Below, piece by piece: positions 21,601 through 30,344 of a DNA stretch of 64,000 nt. The DNA lies in contig NZ_BPET01000008.1 in the NCBI RefSeq assembly GCF_019654915.1, forward strand, positions 1 to 64,000. Direction: 5' to 3'. The DNA comes from Shewanella sp. MBTL60-007. Its GTDB lineage: Bacteria; Pseudomonadota; Gammaproteobacteria; Enterobacterales; Shewanellaceae. Every line of letters begins with the position of its first letter. Position 1 is the first letter of the stretch. The position numbers and the translations under genes are program-made. The notes under the pieces were generated by a model. The model did not search any database. It saw only the letters and a list, made by a program, of their open reading frames with translations, and was not told the DNA's origin.

Positions 21601-23142
21601 TTAGCATTCCTTGAGGTGTTACAAGTAGACGGAGTGAGTTCGAGTATCGCCAACTTATTACAGCAAGGGCTGAGTTGGACTGGTGAGTGTTTTGTGGATA
21701 CCGGAGAGGGGCTCAATAGGCCCGTCTGGTTAAACGTTTCCTCGATTTTGAATACCCATGGTGACACCAGTCATTACGTGGCTGTGTTTTCAGATATTAC
21801 CGAGCGAAAACGTACCGAGGCCGATCTTCGTCGTTTAGCCAATTACGATGTGCTGACGGGCTTGCCTAATCGTTCATTATTTTCGAGTAAACTTTCTCAA
21901 TCCGTATATCAGGCTGAAAAGGATGGTACGAGTTTAGCGTTACTCTTCTTAGATTTAGATAGGTTTAAACATGTAAATGACTCCTATGGGCATAGTATGG
22001 GAGACGCCCTATTAGTTGAGGCATCTAATCGCTTACAGGCGCTAATCTCTGATGAAAATGTCTTGTGCCGCTTCGGTGGAGACGAGTTTGTTATTCTGCT
22101 TAGAGATGGCCCAAATATCGATGGGATAAACTACCTGTGTGAACAGTTACTCGCGAGTATTGAGCGGCCCTTTATGCTTTACGGTCGAGAGTTTTACATT
22201 TCAACCAGCATAGGTGTGAGTTTATGGCCAGAAGATGCGAAGCAGCCTGAGGCGTTAATTAAAAATGCGGACTTGGCTATGTATCATGCTAAGGAAGAGG
22301 GGCGTGGCCATTTTAAGTATTATTCCGAGGAGCGTAATGCAGAAGCACTTTATCACTTAAAGTTAGAAGCTGATCTGCGTAAGGCAATAGAGAGAAATCA
22401 GCTGGAGCTGCATTTTCAACCGCAAATTGATATTTTACAAAATGATAAGCTCGTTGGTGTGGAAGCCCTTCTGCGTTGGCGTCACCATAAAGAGGGCTTT
22501 ATTCGAACTGACATCTTTATCAAAGTTGCTGAGGCGTGCGGACTTATTGTTGAGATAGATCGTTGGGTGATGCGAGAGGCATGCCTATACGGAGCACGTT
22601 GGGCGGAGCAACTATCAGAGCCTATCAAGGTTTCGGTTAATATCTCGGCACTACATTTTCGTCTTCCAGATTTTATTAGCGGTGTTCAGCAGATCATGGC
22701 TGAAACTGGCATGCCAAACTCTTCGCTCTCATTAGAGATCACCGAAGGGGTATTGATGAAAGAGCTCAAGGTCGCTAAGCAACATCTTAAAGCACTTAAA
22801 GAGATAGGTATCGATGTCGCAATTGATGATTTTGGTACGGGATATTCATCGCTTGCTTACTTACGACATTTTGAAGTTAACACTCTTAAGATTGATCGCT
22901 CTTTCTTGATTGATATCGCAACCAATAAAGCCGATCAGGCGATAGCAAGCAGTATTATTGAGCTCGCGAGAAACTTAAAGTTAGATGTCGTTGCTGAAGG
23001 CGTTGAAACCCATGAGCAACTCGAACATGTATTCAGTCGAGGGTGCTATGTGATTCAGGGCTATTACTTTGCTAAGCCCATGCCACTTGCAGCAATTGAA
23101 GAATATATGGGGCTAGAGCAAGAGTTAAGCCTAGAAGGTTAG
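18679..23142 (+). CDS. Membrane sensor with beta-propeller, PAS, GGDEF and EAL domains
   Basis: A 1487-residue cyclic di-GMP enzyme. An N-terminal signal sequence is followed by a large periplasmic region with repeated propeller motifs (GFTWLATEEGLYR, FLWLSTRAGLL, HLWFGTDAGL, RIWFATSSGLF), then a Y_Y_Y-type domain (about residues 680-765). One membrane segment near residue 770-790 leads to two PAS domains (about 810-925 and 930-1045), a GGDEF domain with intact GGDEF near residue 1132, and an EAL domain with intact EALLRW near 1261 and DDFGTGYSS near 1383. Both synthesis and hydrolysis motifs are kept, so the net activity cannot be predicted. The signal sensed is unknown. It stands alone after lpdA. 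Confidence 0.88.
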   Translation: MRTIIKKIWLGFILLMVTCAVPAMANGVVQRVLSASDGLINGTVWDISFDEHGFTWLATEEGLYRVSSNKVRRIDKVGLNSKLSDSVLYLALPLSKQHILVSGAYRIYLYDIYTNEFIEFGSPELFPEYRGSGIVSQIEDANGDRIFLTFDGELLRFNYKSMLLERINFLPSNPDHPWRIMLPLSDQRLLIGKEKHLEVRDIHGVRLRVLPWPDAWGKIKSVFRHSSGRAWITSSKGLFEIDQASLTIEKVEQLQHYITSIAEDKQGFLWLSTRAGLLRWFPDAKKGVLYGNELKLKSNMDYTYDIAVDETGLIWVGGSGDGVAILANDPGFILDKFSKATPYQMKDEVIWAIYTDDEHLWFGTDAGLILVDKRTQGSYVINPHGINLNDSIYKIDSLDEDYLLLSSTNGLSVVNKNTFHTQSFASWSGGKSSLEYKVVYNTYFDPLIKGRIWFATSSGLFYWEQGFLEPKSVRLGSALNSNIAVEIVSITRDSSQRLWLGGNHIFGYLDSQETFHPVLEPLSFRPGEPNVRFIKEVNPGELWLGLDAQGLISYDVQTGALRSVTDDWKVKCSGIYFIEDLGNYRLIGCPRSMIRQNLIDGEIITVLPHDGWISDELNEGAYFAADEGVYLGTPDGAMLLDVEKLENRTAHDSVILESVEIYFEDRSELNLMPLNDYHILPGAQLISFQLSRNNYLDEKPMQLQYRLRRSGLDKQASYIYLDGNSQLNISGLESGAYALDILSMDNEIWSDTPFSYRFYVEKFWWQSSWFKGMLLICLLLAALGVILIRQRQVKAFKVMNSALTNSENRLKQALKGSNSELWEWQREGELFRLENIAGLLSAEEPQVYLSLKEFPIHQDDAAEVMAAWEDMLQERTDRFELEYRYWRTDGSMGWVRVMGRPVERSLSTGVIERVSGIYSDITEQRKLKDDVYLLAQAFENTSEAVLIFDSSERIQVTNKSAQDMIGLAPDNLIGLAFLEVLQVDGVSSSIANLLQQGLSWTGECFVDTGEGLNRPVWLNVSSILNTHGDTSHYVAVFSDITERKRTEADLRRLANYDVLTGLPNRSLFSSKLSQSVYQAEKDGTSLALLFLDLDRFKHVNDSYGHSMGDALLVEASNRLQALISDENVLCRFGGDEFVILLRDGPNIDGINYLCEQLLASIERPFMLYGREFYISTSIGVSLWPEDAKQPEALIKNADLAMYHAKEEGRGHFKYYSEERNAEALYHLKLEADLRKAIERNQLELHFQPQIDILQNDKLVGVEALLRWRHHKEGFIRTDIFIKVAEACGLIVEIDRWVMREACLYGARWAEQLSEPIKVSVNISALHFRLPDFISGVQQIMAETGMPNSSLSLEITEGVLMKELKVAKQHLKALKEIGIDVAIDDFGTGYSSLAYLRHFEVNTLKIDRSFLIDIATNKADQAIASSIIELARNLKLDVVAEGVETHEQLEHVFSRGCYVIQGYYFAKPMPLAAIEEYMGLEQELSLEG

Positions 23143-23151
23143 CCGAAAAGT

Positions 23152-23170
23152 GCGCAATCTCTTGCGCATT
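23152..23170 (+). other. Short hairpin between the GGDEF-EAL gene and the patatin gene
   Basis: TGCGCAA / TTGCGCA with a four-base loop, ten bases after the stop, and no T run. It may slow exonucleases rather than terminate transcription. Confidence 0.4.
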
Positions 23171-23222
23171 GCCACTAAATAAAATACGTTAAGACACCAG
23201 TAGAAGAGCTAAATAAGTCATT

Positions 23223-25439
23223 ATGATTAAAAGAGTTATTATTCTTTTTCTAGCGCTAGCTAGTTCGCAGTTTTCGTTTGCTGAAGATAGGCCAAAAATT
23301 GGTTTAGTTCTGAGTGGTGGCGGTGCTAAAGGCGCAGCGCATATTGGCGTGCTTAAGGTACTCGAAGAGAAAAAGATCCCCGTTGATTATATTGCTGGAA
23401 CCAGTATCGGCGCCTATGTCGGGGGCATGTATGCCTTAGGTTATAGCGCGGCAGAAATTGAAGCCATCATGATGAATACCGATTGGAGTAAAGGTTATTC
23501 AGATACGATCCCACGAGAGTCATTAAGTTACCGAGATAAAGAGACTCGCGATAAGTTCAATATTCCAATAAATGTTGGCTACAGTGACGAGGAAGTGAAA
23601 ACCCCTGCTGGTTTACTTCGAGGACAGACGATGTCGCTGTTGTTGCGTAGTTCTACAAACTTGGTGCATCAATTCGGTCATTTCGATGATCTTGCTATTC
23701 CATACCGTGCGGTTGCAACGAATCTCGTTACCAGTGAGCCAGTAGTTCTCAGCTCTGGCAGTGTTGTTGCTGCGATGCAGGCGTCAGCCTCGGTTCCCGG
23801 AGCCTTGCAGCCGGCGATCATTGACGGCAAGTTATTAGTGGATGGCGGGATCGCAAACAATATGCCCGTCGATGTGGTGAAGGCTATGGGCGCAGACATT
23901 ATTATTGCTGTCGATATCGGCTCTCCCTTGGTTGGTAAGGATGAGCTTAATAGCACAGTTGCGGTACTGAATCAGCTTTCCACCATGCTTACTAATGCGA
24001 GTTCTGAAAGGCAAAAAGCCCTGCTTAGCGATCATGATATCTTGATTAGGCCAAACATCGGTGAGTTAAGCACCACAGATTTTAGCATCATGCCTATCGC
24101 GCTGCCGTTAGGTGAGATCGCTGCGCGGGAGCAAAGCGACAAGCTTGAGCAATACAGTGACGATGCTGGCGAGTACAAGCAATATTTGGCTCATAAAAAA
24201 GAAAAGAGTAGGCAGTGGCTAGCCGATATTGATAGGCCGTTACTTAAGATTATTTATGATAATGACTCTAAAGTGAGTGAAAGGCTTCTCGCAGACAATC
24301 TAGATCTCGATGTTGGAGAAGCAGTTACAGTAGAGGAGCTAGAGGCTGGTTTAAAGAGAATTTATGCCCTAGATAAGTTTGAGCGAGTTGATGCGGAGTT
24401 TTCCGATACGGAAGAGGGACGTGTACTTACCGTAACCACTAAGGCAAAGTCTTGGGGACCAAACTATTTTCAGCTCGGCTTTAGTTGGGAAGATGATTTT
24501 AGCTTAGACTCTGCTGTTTCGCTCGATGTGGCTTACACCATGACGGAGTTAACTGAGACCGGTGGAGAGTGGCGTAACGAGGTATCACTTGGTTACGACA
24601 AGTTATTAGCATCGGAGTTTTATCAACCGTTAGCAAGAGATCAGTCCTACTTTAGCCGTGCACGGGTTGAGTATGAACTCAAAGACTGGAGCTTTTTTGA
24701 AAATAACAGCCGAGTGTTGGAGTTAAAACAAACGGCTTATCGTACAGAGCTGGGGATTGGTGCCAACTACACCCAAAACGGTATGGTTGAAATCGGCATA
24801 CTGGGCGAAATGGGCGATCTTGAAAATGACGTCTGGGGTTTTGGTAAGGTAGATTACACTGGCTATGGTGGCTACTTTAAATTTGCCTATGATGACTTAA
24901 ACAGTATCAACTTCCCAACATCGGGCAATCGTTTTACCTTCAATGTGTATCTCAGAAAAGAGGGATATGAACTCGATGGTATCGGCGACTCTAATGACTT
25001 CTCGATGCAATATGAGGCCGATTGGCGCGGTGCGGTCGGTGTGGGGAATCATGCCTTTGTGGGGATAGCATCGTTGGCGACAGTCGATAAGGACGGTGCC
25101 TTTACTGTCAACGTTTCTGAATTAGGTGGCTTCTTGAATCTATCGGGTTACCACAAGAACGCCCTGTACGGTTCCCATAAAATTTTTGGTGCCTTTGTGT
25201 ATCAGTATGACTTAGGTCGAGATGTACTGGGCATGACCGAATATCCGTTATATTTAGGTACCAGTATCGAGGCGGGTAACGTATGGAGCCAAAAAGATAG
25301 CGTGTCGTTAGATGACCTTATTTATGCCGGAAGCTTATACTTAGGAATTGATACCAGTGTTGGTCCGGCCGCCTTCGGTTTTGGTGCATCCGATGATGGA
25401 GAAAAAACCATATTCCTGTTTCTTGGAAAGAACTGGTAG
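23223..25439 (+). CDS. Patatin-like phospholipase with outer-membrane barrel (type Vd autotransporter, PlpD-like)
   Basis: A secreted lipase-like protein of 738 residues. The signal peptide covers residues 1-20. The patatin domain (about 25-310) has the oxyanion motif SGGGAKGAAH, the nucleophile Ser61 in GTSIG, and the catalytic Asp near 207 in DGG. A single POTRA-like segment follows (about 335-415), then a 16-strand-type beta barrel ending in a terminal tryptophan (FLGKNW), the usual BAM recognition end. This order defines type Vd (patatin-like) autotransporters such as PlpD. No obvious partner genes; substrate and whether the passenger is released are unknown. Confidence 0.88.
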   Translation: MIKRVIILFLALASSQFSFAEDRPKIGLVLSGGGAKGAAHIGVLKVLEEKKIPVDYIAGTSIGAYVGGMYALGYSAAEIEAIMMNTDWSKGYSDTIPRESLSYRDKETRDKFNIPINVGYSDEEVKTPAGLLRGQTMSLLLRSSTNLVHQFGHFDDLAIPYRAVATNLVTSEPVVLSSGSVVAAMQASASVPGALQPAIIDGKLLVDGGIANNMPVDVVKAMGADIIIAVDIGSPLVGKDELNSTVAVLNQLSTMLTNASSERQKALLSDHDILIRPNIGELSTTDFSIMPIALPLGEIAAREQSDKLEQYSDDAGEYKQYLAHKKEKSRQWLADIDRPLLKIIYDNDSKVSERLLADNLDLDVGEAVTVEELEAGLKRIYALDKFERVDAEFSDTEEGRVLTVTTKAKSWGPNYFQLGFSWEDDFSLDSAVSLDVAYTMTELTETGGEWRNEVSLGYDKLLASEFYQPLARDQSYFSRARVEYELKDWSFFENNSRVLELKQTAYRTELGIGANYTQNGMVEIGILGEMGDLENDVWGFGKVDYTGYGGYFKFAYDDLNSINFPTSGNRFTFNVYLRKEGYELDGIGDSNDFSMQYEADWRGAVGVGNHAFVGIASLATVDKDGAFTVNVSELGGFLNLSGYHKNALYGSHKIFGAFVYQYDLGRDVLGMTEYPLYLGTSIEAGNVWSQKDSVSLDDLIYAGSLYLGIDTSVGPAAFGFGASDDGEKTIFLFLGKNW

Positions 25440-25458
25440 GTTCAAGTTGATAAGATTT

Positions 25459-25486
25459 AAAGCCCATCGAAAGATGGGCTTTTTAT
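25459..25486 (+). terminator. Terminator of the patatin gene
   Basis: Hairpin AAAGCCCATC / GATGGGCTTT with a GAAA loop, then T residues. It lies between two converging genes and may also serve hxpB on the other strand. Confidence 0.85.
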
Positions 25487-25523
25487 TTTTCTACCTTGGC
25501 GTGAGTTAGGGGGAGCTCTTTGG

Positions 25524-26189
25524 CTAGCAATGCTTAGCCAAAAACTCTGCTAGCTCGGATAGGTTGTTAAGCCGATGATGTGCAATGACCCATTTGCTGA
25601 GTGCAGCATCTTTAGCTTCTGGAATCGCGATGGTTTGCATATTCGCTGCGCGAGCCGAGACTAATCCATTAAATGAATCTTCAATAGCCAAACAATAGAT
25701 AGGATCAATATTTAGTGCCTGTGCGCAGCTTAAATATACTTCTGGGTGGGGTTTGCCATAAGCCAAGTGTTCGGCAGACTTGATGGCATCAAAATATTCT
25801 CTGATCTGCAGCCTGTTTAAAACAGCATTGATAATATCGCTAGAAGATGAGGTTGCAAGACCGACTTTTAGACCACGTTCTTGGCAGGCTTGGAGTGCTT
25901 TTATAACGCCTGCCATCGGTTCTCCATGTGTAGTGATATGGCTGACTACCCGATCGACAATGGCCTGCGCCGTTTGTTGGTTATCATAGTTATCCCAAGG
26001 AGAGCGGCTATACCAAAAGGCCACTACCTGATCAATTCTCAGCCCGGTTGTGAGAGCCATATCTTCCATGGAAACGTTTAAACCTAGCTCGGTTAATACC
26101 TTATGTTCGGCAATTTGCCATACTGGCTCGGAATCGATTAACACACCGTCCATGTCGAAAATTACGGCTTTTAGCGTTGCTGTACTCAT
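25524..26189 (-). CDS. hxpB: HAD-family sugar phosphatase, HxpB (YniC)-like
   Basis: A cytosolic phosphatase of 221 residues of the haloacid dehalogenase superfamily, similar throughout to E. coli HxpB (YniC), which hydrolyses 2-deoxyglucose 6-phosphate and other hexose phosphates. Motif I is DMDGVLIDSEP with the nucleophile Asp and acid-base Asp, motif II is the TSSSS stretch, motif III is the Lys of GKPHPEVY, and motif IV is EDSFNG. The LGLRID and WYSRSPW stretches match the YniC subgroup. In vivo substrate is not certain. Confidence 0.82.
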   Translation of the reverse strand: MSTATLKAVIFDMDGVLIDSEPVWQIAEHKVLTELGLNVSMEDMALTTGLRIDQVVAFWYSRSPWDNYDNQQTAQAIVDRVVSHITTHGEPMAGVIKALQACQERGLKVGLATSSSSDIINAVLNRLQIREYFDAIKSAEHLAYGKPHPEVYLSCAQALNIDPIYCLAIEDSFNGLVSARAANMQTIAIPEAKDAALSKWVIAHHRLNNLSELAEFLAKHC

Positions 26190-26456
26190 AAGTATCCAAT
26201 TATGTTCATTATAACTTTGGTGAATATTAGCTATGAAAATGGGCTTTTTCTTGAATAATACCTATATGATAGCACTATATTTAGGCCTGTTTTGACCAGA
26301 ATTTTGAGTGTCGATTCTAGAAGTAAAGAGATTTAAATCTATGATTTATATAATTTAGATCAAACTTTCCCACTATGGTCTAGTTTTCTTTTTGAGCGAA
26401 TAGTTCTACTGTATAGCTCGAGATGTCGATTGAGTGTTGTTTTAGTTTTGCTGAAG

Positions 26457-26495
26457 TGTGATCGGATTCATACTTTTGTAAAGCTGTAGTATAAT
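26457..26495 (+). promoter_or_regulatory. Predicted acnB promoter with CRP-like site
   Basis: TGTGA-N6-TCATA at 26457-26472 differs in one base from the CRP consensus (TGTGA-N6-TCACA). It overlaps a weak -35 (TTCATA), with a perfect -10 TATAAT at 26490-26495 and a 17-base spacer. This is the layout of a class II CRP-activated promoter. In E. coli acnB is known to be activated by CRP; here that is inference. Confidence 0.55.
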
Positions 26496-26613
26496 AGCGC
26501 TCGAATGAAGGGTCGAGCCTGCCGAGCTGTCAGTTTCAATTTGAAGACGAGCAGTTTCGCTGTTATATCAATCTTAGATTGGTATTGAACGCCAAACAAA
26601 GAGGAATGTTGCC

Positions 26614-29211
26614 GTGCTAGAAGCATATCGTAAACACGTCGCAGAACGTGCTTCAGAGGGCGTAGTCCCTAAGCCATTAGATGCCCAACAAGTGGCACAA
26701 CTAGTCGAATTGGTAAAAAATCCACCTGCAGGTGAAGAAGAGTTTATTCTCGATCTGCTTGAAAACCGTATCCCACCAGGTGTTGATGAAGCCGCATACG
26801 TTAAAGCTGGTTTCCTAGATGCAGTCGCAAAAGGCGAAGCGTCATCTTCTATCTTATCGTCTGAGCGCGCAGTTGAGCTGCTTGGTACTATGCAAGGTGG
26901 TTATAACATTGAGCCATTGATCGCTCAGTTAGATAACGACGCGCAAGCACCGCTTGCAGTAAAAGCCTTATCTCACACTCTACTTATGTTCGATGCGTAT
27001 CATGACGTTGTCGAAAAAATGCAGGCGGGTAACGACTTTGCTAAGCAGGTTGTTCACTCTTGGGCAGACGCTGAATGGTTCCTTTCTCGTCCTAAGCTTG
27101 CAGAAAAGATCTCATTAACCGTATTTAAAGTATCGGGCGAAACCAATACCGATGACTTATCTCCGGCACCAGATGCTTGGTCACGTCCTGATATCCCACT
27201 GCATGCGCTAGCTATGCTTAAAAATGCGCGTGACGGTATCGTTCCTGATGAAGCAGGTGTTATCGGTCCAATCAAAGAGATTGAATCACTTAAGACTAAA
27301 GGTTTCCCACTGGTTTATGTGGGTGACGTTGTCGGTACAGGTTCTTCGCGTAAGTCAGCGACTAACTCAGTATTGTGGTTCATGGGCGATGATATCCCGA
27401 ATGTGCCAAACAAGCGTGCAGGTGGTTTCTGTTTGGGTGGCAAGATTGCACCTATCTTCTTCAACACCATGGAAGATGCTGGCGCACTGCCAATCGAACT
27501 AGATGTAAGCAAGATGGAGATGGGCGATGTAATCGACATCTATCCATATGAAGGCATTGTTAAGCGCCATGATACTGATGAAGTGATTTCACAGTTCTCG
27601 CTGAAAACCGATGTGTTGATGGATGAGGTTCGCGCTGGTGGCCGTATTCCACTTATTATTGGTCGTGGTCTAACAGACCGCGCTCGTGAAACATTAGGTC
27701 TTGAGGCCTCTACTGAATTTGTACGCCCACAAGATGTGGCGGACACTGGTAAGGGCTATACCCTTGCGCAGAAGATGGTAGGTAAGGCATGTGGCGTTAC
27801 AGGTATTCGTCCTGGCCAATATTGTGAGCCTAAGATGACCTCTGTGGGTTCACAAGATACAACAGGCCCTATGACTCGTGATGAGCTTAAAGATCTGGCT
27901 TGTCTTGGTTTCAGCGCCGATTTAACCATGCAGTCTTTCTGTCACACAGCGGCTTATCCAAAGCCAGTTGACGTGAACACGCACCATACACTGCCAGATT
28001 TCATCATGAATCGTGGTGGTGTTGCGCTACGTCCAGGTGATGGTGTTATCCACTCTTGGTTAAACCGTATGTTACTGCCTGATACTGTAGGTACAGGCGG
28101 CGACTCGCATACACGTTTCCCTATCGGTATTTCATTCCCTGCAGGTTCTGGCCTTGTCGCTTTTGCTGCTGCAACTGGAGTGATGCCGCTGGATATGCCT
28201 GAATCGATCTTAGTGCGCTTTAAAGGTGAAATGCAGCCAGGTATCACGCTACGTGACTTGGTACATGCGATTCCACATAAAGCGATTGAGATGGGTCTAC
28301 TCACGGTAGAGAAGAAAGGTAAGATCAACGCTTTCTCTGGTCGTGTACTTGAGATTGAAGGTCTTGAGCAGCTAAAAGTTGAGCAGGCATTTGAGCTTTC
28401 AGATGCATCGGCTGAGCGTAGTGCTGCTGGCTGTACCATCAAGCTAGGCAAAGAGCCAATCATCGAATACCTAAACTCAAACATCGTTATGCTTAAGTGG
28501 ATGATTGCCGAAGGTTACGGCGATCGTCGCACCATTGAGCGTCGTATTACCGCGATGCAAGAGTGGTTAGCGAACCCTGAGCTAATGGAAGCGGATAGCG
28601 ATGCTGAATACGCTGAAGTTATCGAGATCGATCTTAATGAAATCAAAGAGCCAATTCTTTGTGCACCGAATGATCCTGATGATGCGATTCTACTTTCATC
28701 TGTGGTAAATACTAAGATCGATGAAGTGTTCGTTGGTTCTTGTATGACGAACATTGGTCACTTCCGTGCAACGGGTAAGATGCTAGATAAGTTTGCATCG
28801 ACTCTACCAACACGCTTGTGGATTGCGCCGCCAACTAAGATGGATCGCGATCAGTTAACTGAAGAAGGCTATTACGCTATCTTTGGTCGTGTTGGTGCGC
28901 GTATCGAGATCCCTGGCTGTTCACTGTGTATGGGTAACCAGGCACGTGTTGCTGAAGGTGCTACGGTGGTTTCAACTTCTACTCGTAACTTCCCGAACCG
29001 CCTTGGTACTGGTGCCAATGTTTACTTGGCATCAGCCGAGCTTGCGGCAGTGGCAGCACTTCTTGGTCGTTTGCCATCTCCTGATGAGTATCAGACATAC
29101 GCGAAAGAGTTAGATGCGACAGCAGCTGACACTTACCGTTACTTGAACTTCGATCAGATAGCATCGTACACGGCAAAAGCCGACGAAGTGATCTTCCAGT
29201 CGGCTGTTTAA
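26614..29211 (+). CDS. acnB: Bifunctional aconitate hydratase 2 / 2-methylisocitrate dehydratase
   Basis: The main tricarboxylic acid cycle aconitase, 865 residues as in E. coli. The N-terminal HEAT-like domain ([15 protein letters not shown]) is followed by the swivel domain and the three catalytic domains. The iron-sulfur cluster cysteines are in [10 protein letters not shown] and in [10 protein letters not shown]. The start is a GTG, supported by a good ribosome binding site (AGAGGAA) and by alignment with the family N-terminus. It has its own promoter region and terminator, so it is a single-gene unit. Confidence 0.97.
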   Translation: MLEAYRKHVAERASEGVVPKPLDAQQVAQLVELVKNPPAGEEEFILDLLENRIPPGVDEAAYVKAGFLDAVAKGEASSSILSSERAVELLGTMQGGYNIEPLIAQLDNDAQAPLAVKALSHTLLMFDAYHDVVEKMQAGNDFAKQVVHSWADAEWFLSRPKLAEKISLTVFKVSGETNTDDLSPAPDAWSRPDIPLHALAMLKNARDGIVPDEAGVIGPIKEIESLKTKGFPLVYVGDVVGTGSSRKSATNSVLWFMGDDIPNVPNKRAGGFCLGGKIAPIFFNTMEDAGALPIELDVSKMEMGDVIDIYPYEGIVKRHDTDEVISQFSLKTDVLMDEVRAGGRIPLIIGRGLTDRARETLGLEASTEFVRPQDVADTGKGYTLAQKMVGKACGVTGIRPGQYCEPKMTSVGSQDTTGPMTRDELKDLACLGFSADLTMQSFCHTAAYPKPVDVNTHHTLPDFIMNRGGVALRPGDGVIHSWLNRMLLPDTVGTGGDSHTRFPIGISFPAGSGLVAFAAATGVMPLDMPESILVRFKGEMQPGITLRDLVHAIPHKAIEMGLLTVEKKGKINAFSGRVLEIEGLEQLKVEQAFELSDASAERSAAGCTIKLGKEPIIEYLNSNIVMLKWMIAEGYGDRRTIERRITAMQEWLANPELMEADSDAEYAEVIEIDLNEIKEPILCAPNDPDDAILLSSVVNTKIDEVFVGSCMTNIGHFRATGKMLDKFASTLPTRLWIAPPTKMDRDQLTEEGYYAIFGRVGARIEIPGCSLCMGNQARVAEGATVVSTSTRNFPNRLGTGANVYLASAELAAVAALLGRLPSPDEYQTYAKELDATAADTYRYLNFDQIASYTAKADEVIFQSAV

Positions 29212-29228
29212 GCTAGATTGGAGCACTA

Positions 29229-29256
29229 AAAAGGCCAGCTAATCAGCTGGCCTTTT
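29229..29256 (+). terminator. Terminator of acnB
   Basis: Hairpin AAAAAGGCCAGCT / AGCTGGCCTTTTT with a four-base loop, 17 bases after the stop. Confidence 0.92.
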
Positions 29257-29279
29257 TGTTGGTTCATTTTACTCTTTGC

Positions 29280-29335
29280 TAGAACCTAGAACCTAGAACC
29301 TAGAACCTAGAACCTAGAACCTAGAACCTAGAACC
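29280..29335. repeat. Heptanucleotide tandem repeat, eight copies
   Basis: Eight perfect head-to-tail copies of the 7-bp unit TAGAACC between acnB and rsd, starting 24 bases after the acnB terminator. The same unit occurs again at 40551-40585. A unit of seven would shift a reading frame, but no gene crosses it. Such arrays often vary in copy number by slippage. Confidence 0.95.
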
Positions 29336-29346
29336 TTCTTTAAGTC

Positions 29347-29814
29347 CTAAGAATGCTTGGTATGCAGTACTTCTAACAGTTTATCTTCAAGCTCGAAGCG
29401 TGTTTCCATTGCATGCCCAAGGGATGATAGATCTTTATCTAGATGAAATAGCACCTGTTCATCTTCGGCTTCGGTGTATTTGTCATTGAAGTCTAAGGCG
29501 GTATCTGTGGTGGCGCTGATCTGTGGCACGAGTTGTTGGGCTAGCGCTTGGCTCTCAGAGCCATGTTTTTCACAGGCGGTAACGACTTGGTTGTAGATCT
29601 CAAAGTGACCCTCTGACACATAATCCATTAATTGGTCACAAAACTGTTTCACTGAGTCAAAGGCGGGTAGTGATTTTTCGGTTTCTTCATATGGCGGGAT
29701 CCCTGCTATTTGGCAATAGTTAATAAGTAGGTTGCGCCGATTATTTAACCATTGATCTATAAGAGTATTTGAGCCGCCCCATTTTTGTTCGGCTTTCTCT
29801 AGCTTTCTTAGCAT
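29347..29814 (-). CDS. rsd: Sigma-70 anti-sigma factor Rsd (Rsd/AlgQ family)
   Basis: A cytosolic helical protein of 155 residues. Rsd binds region 4 of sigma-70 and, in stationary phase, shifts RNA polymerase towards other sigma factors; it can also stimulate the stringent-response enzyme SpoT in E. coli. The N-terminus with GGSNTLIDQWLNNRR and the CDQLMDYVSEGHFEIY stretch are family signatures. The ribosome binding site is GGGGAA. Proximity to hemE recalls the rsd-nudC-hemE region of E. coli, but nudC is absent here. Confidence 0.92.
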   Translation of the reverse strand: MLRKLEKAEQKWGGSNTLIDQWLNNRRNLLINYCQIAGIPPYEETEKSLPAFDSVKQFCDQLMDYVSEGHFEIYNQVVTACEKHGSESQALAQQLVPQISATTDTALDFNDKYTEAEDEQVLFHLDKDLSSLGHAMETRFELEDKLLEVLHTKHS

Positions 29815-29948
29815 GATCTTCCCCGTTAAAAATCCATCTCTGTATCTCTAATGTAGGGGAAAAATGTGGTTTTGATCAACCATTATTGATGGATTTATGA
29901 GGATTTAGCGAATGGACATACCAGCGGGAGGTTTGTGAACAAAGTGCT

Positions 29949-30044
29949 AAAAAATAAAATGCCCAGCGATAGAAATCTATCGCTGGGCGAGTAAAGTTCT
30001 TGCGGGCTCGATGCGACGAGCTTCTTGATTGTTCTTGCTAGCGC
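29949..30044 (-). ncRNA. Predicted small RNA between rsd and hemE
   Basis: On the minus strand a near-consensus sigma-70 promoter (TTGCAC at 30074-30079, spacer of exactly 17, TATAAA at 30051-30056) is followed about 60 bases later by a strong hairpin (GCCCAGCGATA / TATCGCTGGGC, 29961-29988) and a T-rich tail. There is no open reading frame of note between them. Together these define a transcript of about 95 bases. I do not recognise its sequence as a known small RNA. The start is estimated seven bases past the -10. Confidence 0.5.
29961..29988 (-). terminator. Terminator-like hairpin of the predicted small RNA
   Basis: Eleven perfect pairs around a short loop; on the minus strand the next bases are ATTTTATTTTTT. 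The plus-strand side has no T run, so the direction is clear. Confidence 0.7.
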
Positions 30045-30050
30045 AGACTT

Positions 30051-30079
30051 TTTATACCAAAGCTAACACCTTGGTGCAA
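30051..30079 (-). promoter_or_regulatory. Promoter of the predicted small RNA
   Basis: Minus strand: -35 TTGCAC and -10 TATAAA separated by 17 bases. A run of A lies just upstream of the -35, as in many strong promoters. No gene on this strand other than rsd lies downstream, and a terminator-like hairpin intervenes. Confidence 0.55.
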
Positions 30080-30344
30080 CTTTTTTCTGTCACATTGCGA
30101 GCCGTACAGCTTAGGTTAAGCTAAGTTGTGAATCTATTTCACGTTTTACTCTAAAGCTGTGAACTGTAGTAAAGAGAGAGAAAATACAGCCGTGAATCAG
30201 TTCAATAATGTTAACTACCTCCGAGTTGGTGGAATTTGTCGCGTTACTTGTCACATTATTTTACGGATTCGGGTTACTTTATTAACGTAAATGCTAAACT
30301 ATCGCCCCAAGCGGATATCACTATAAGTTTAGGAATCAAGCCAA

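Noticed and set aside
27954..28484. 176-codon minus-strand frame inside acnB
   Set aside because: A shadow of a conserved coding region; the acnB strand is beyond doubt.
29280..29335. Heptamer array considered as a CRISPR-like repeat
   Set aside because: The 7-bp units abut without spacers.
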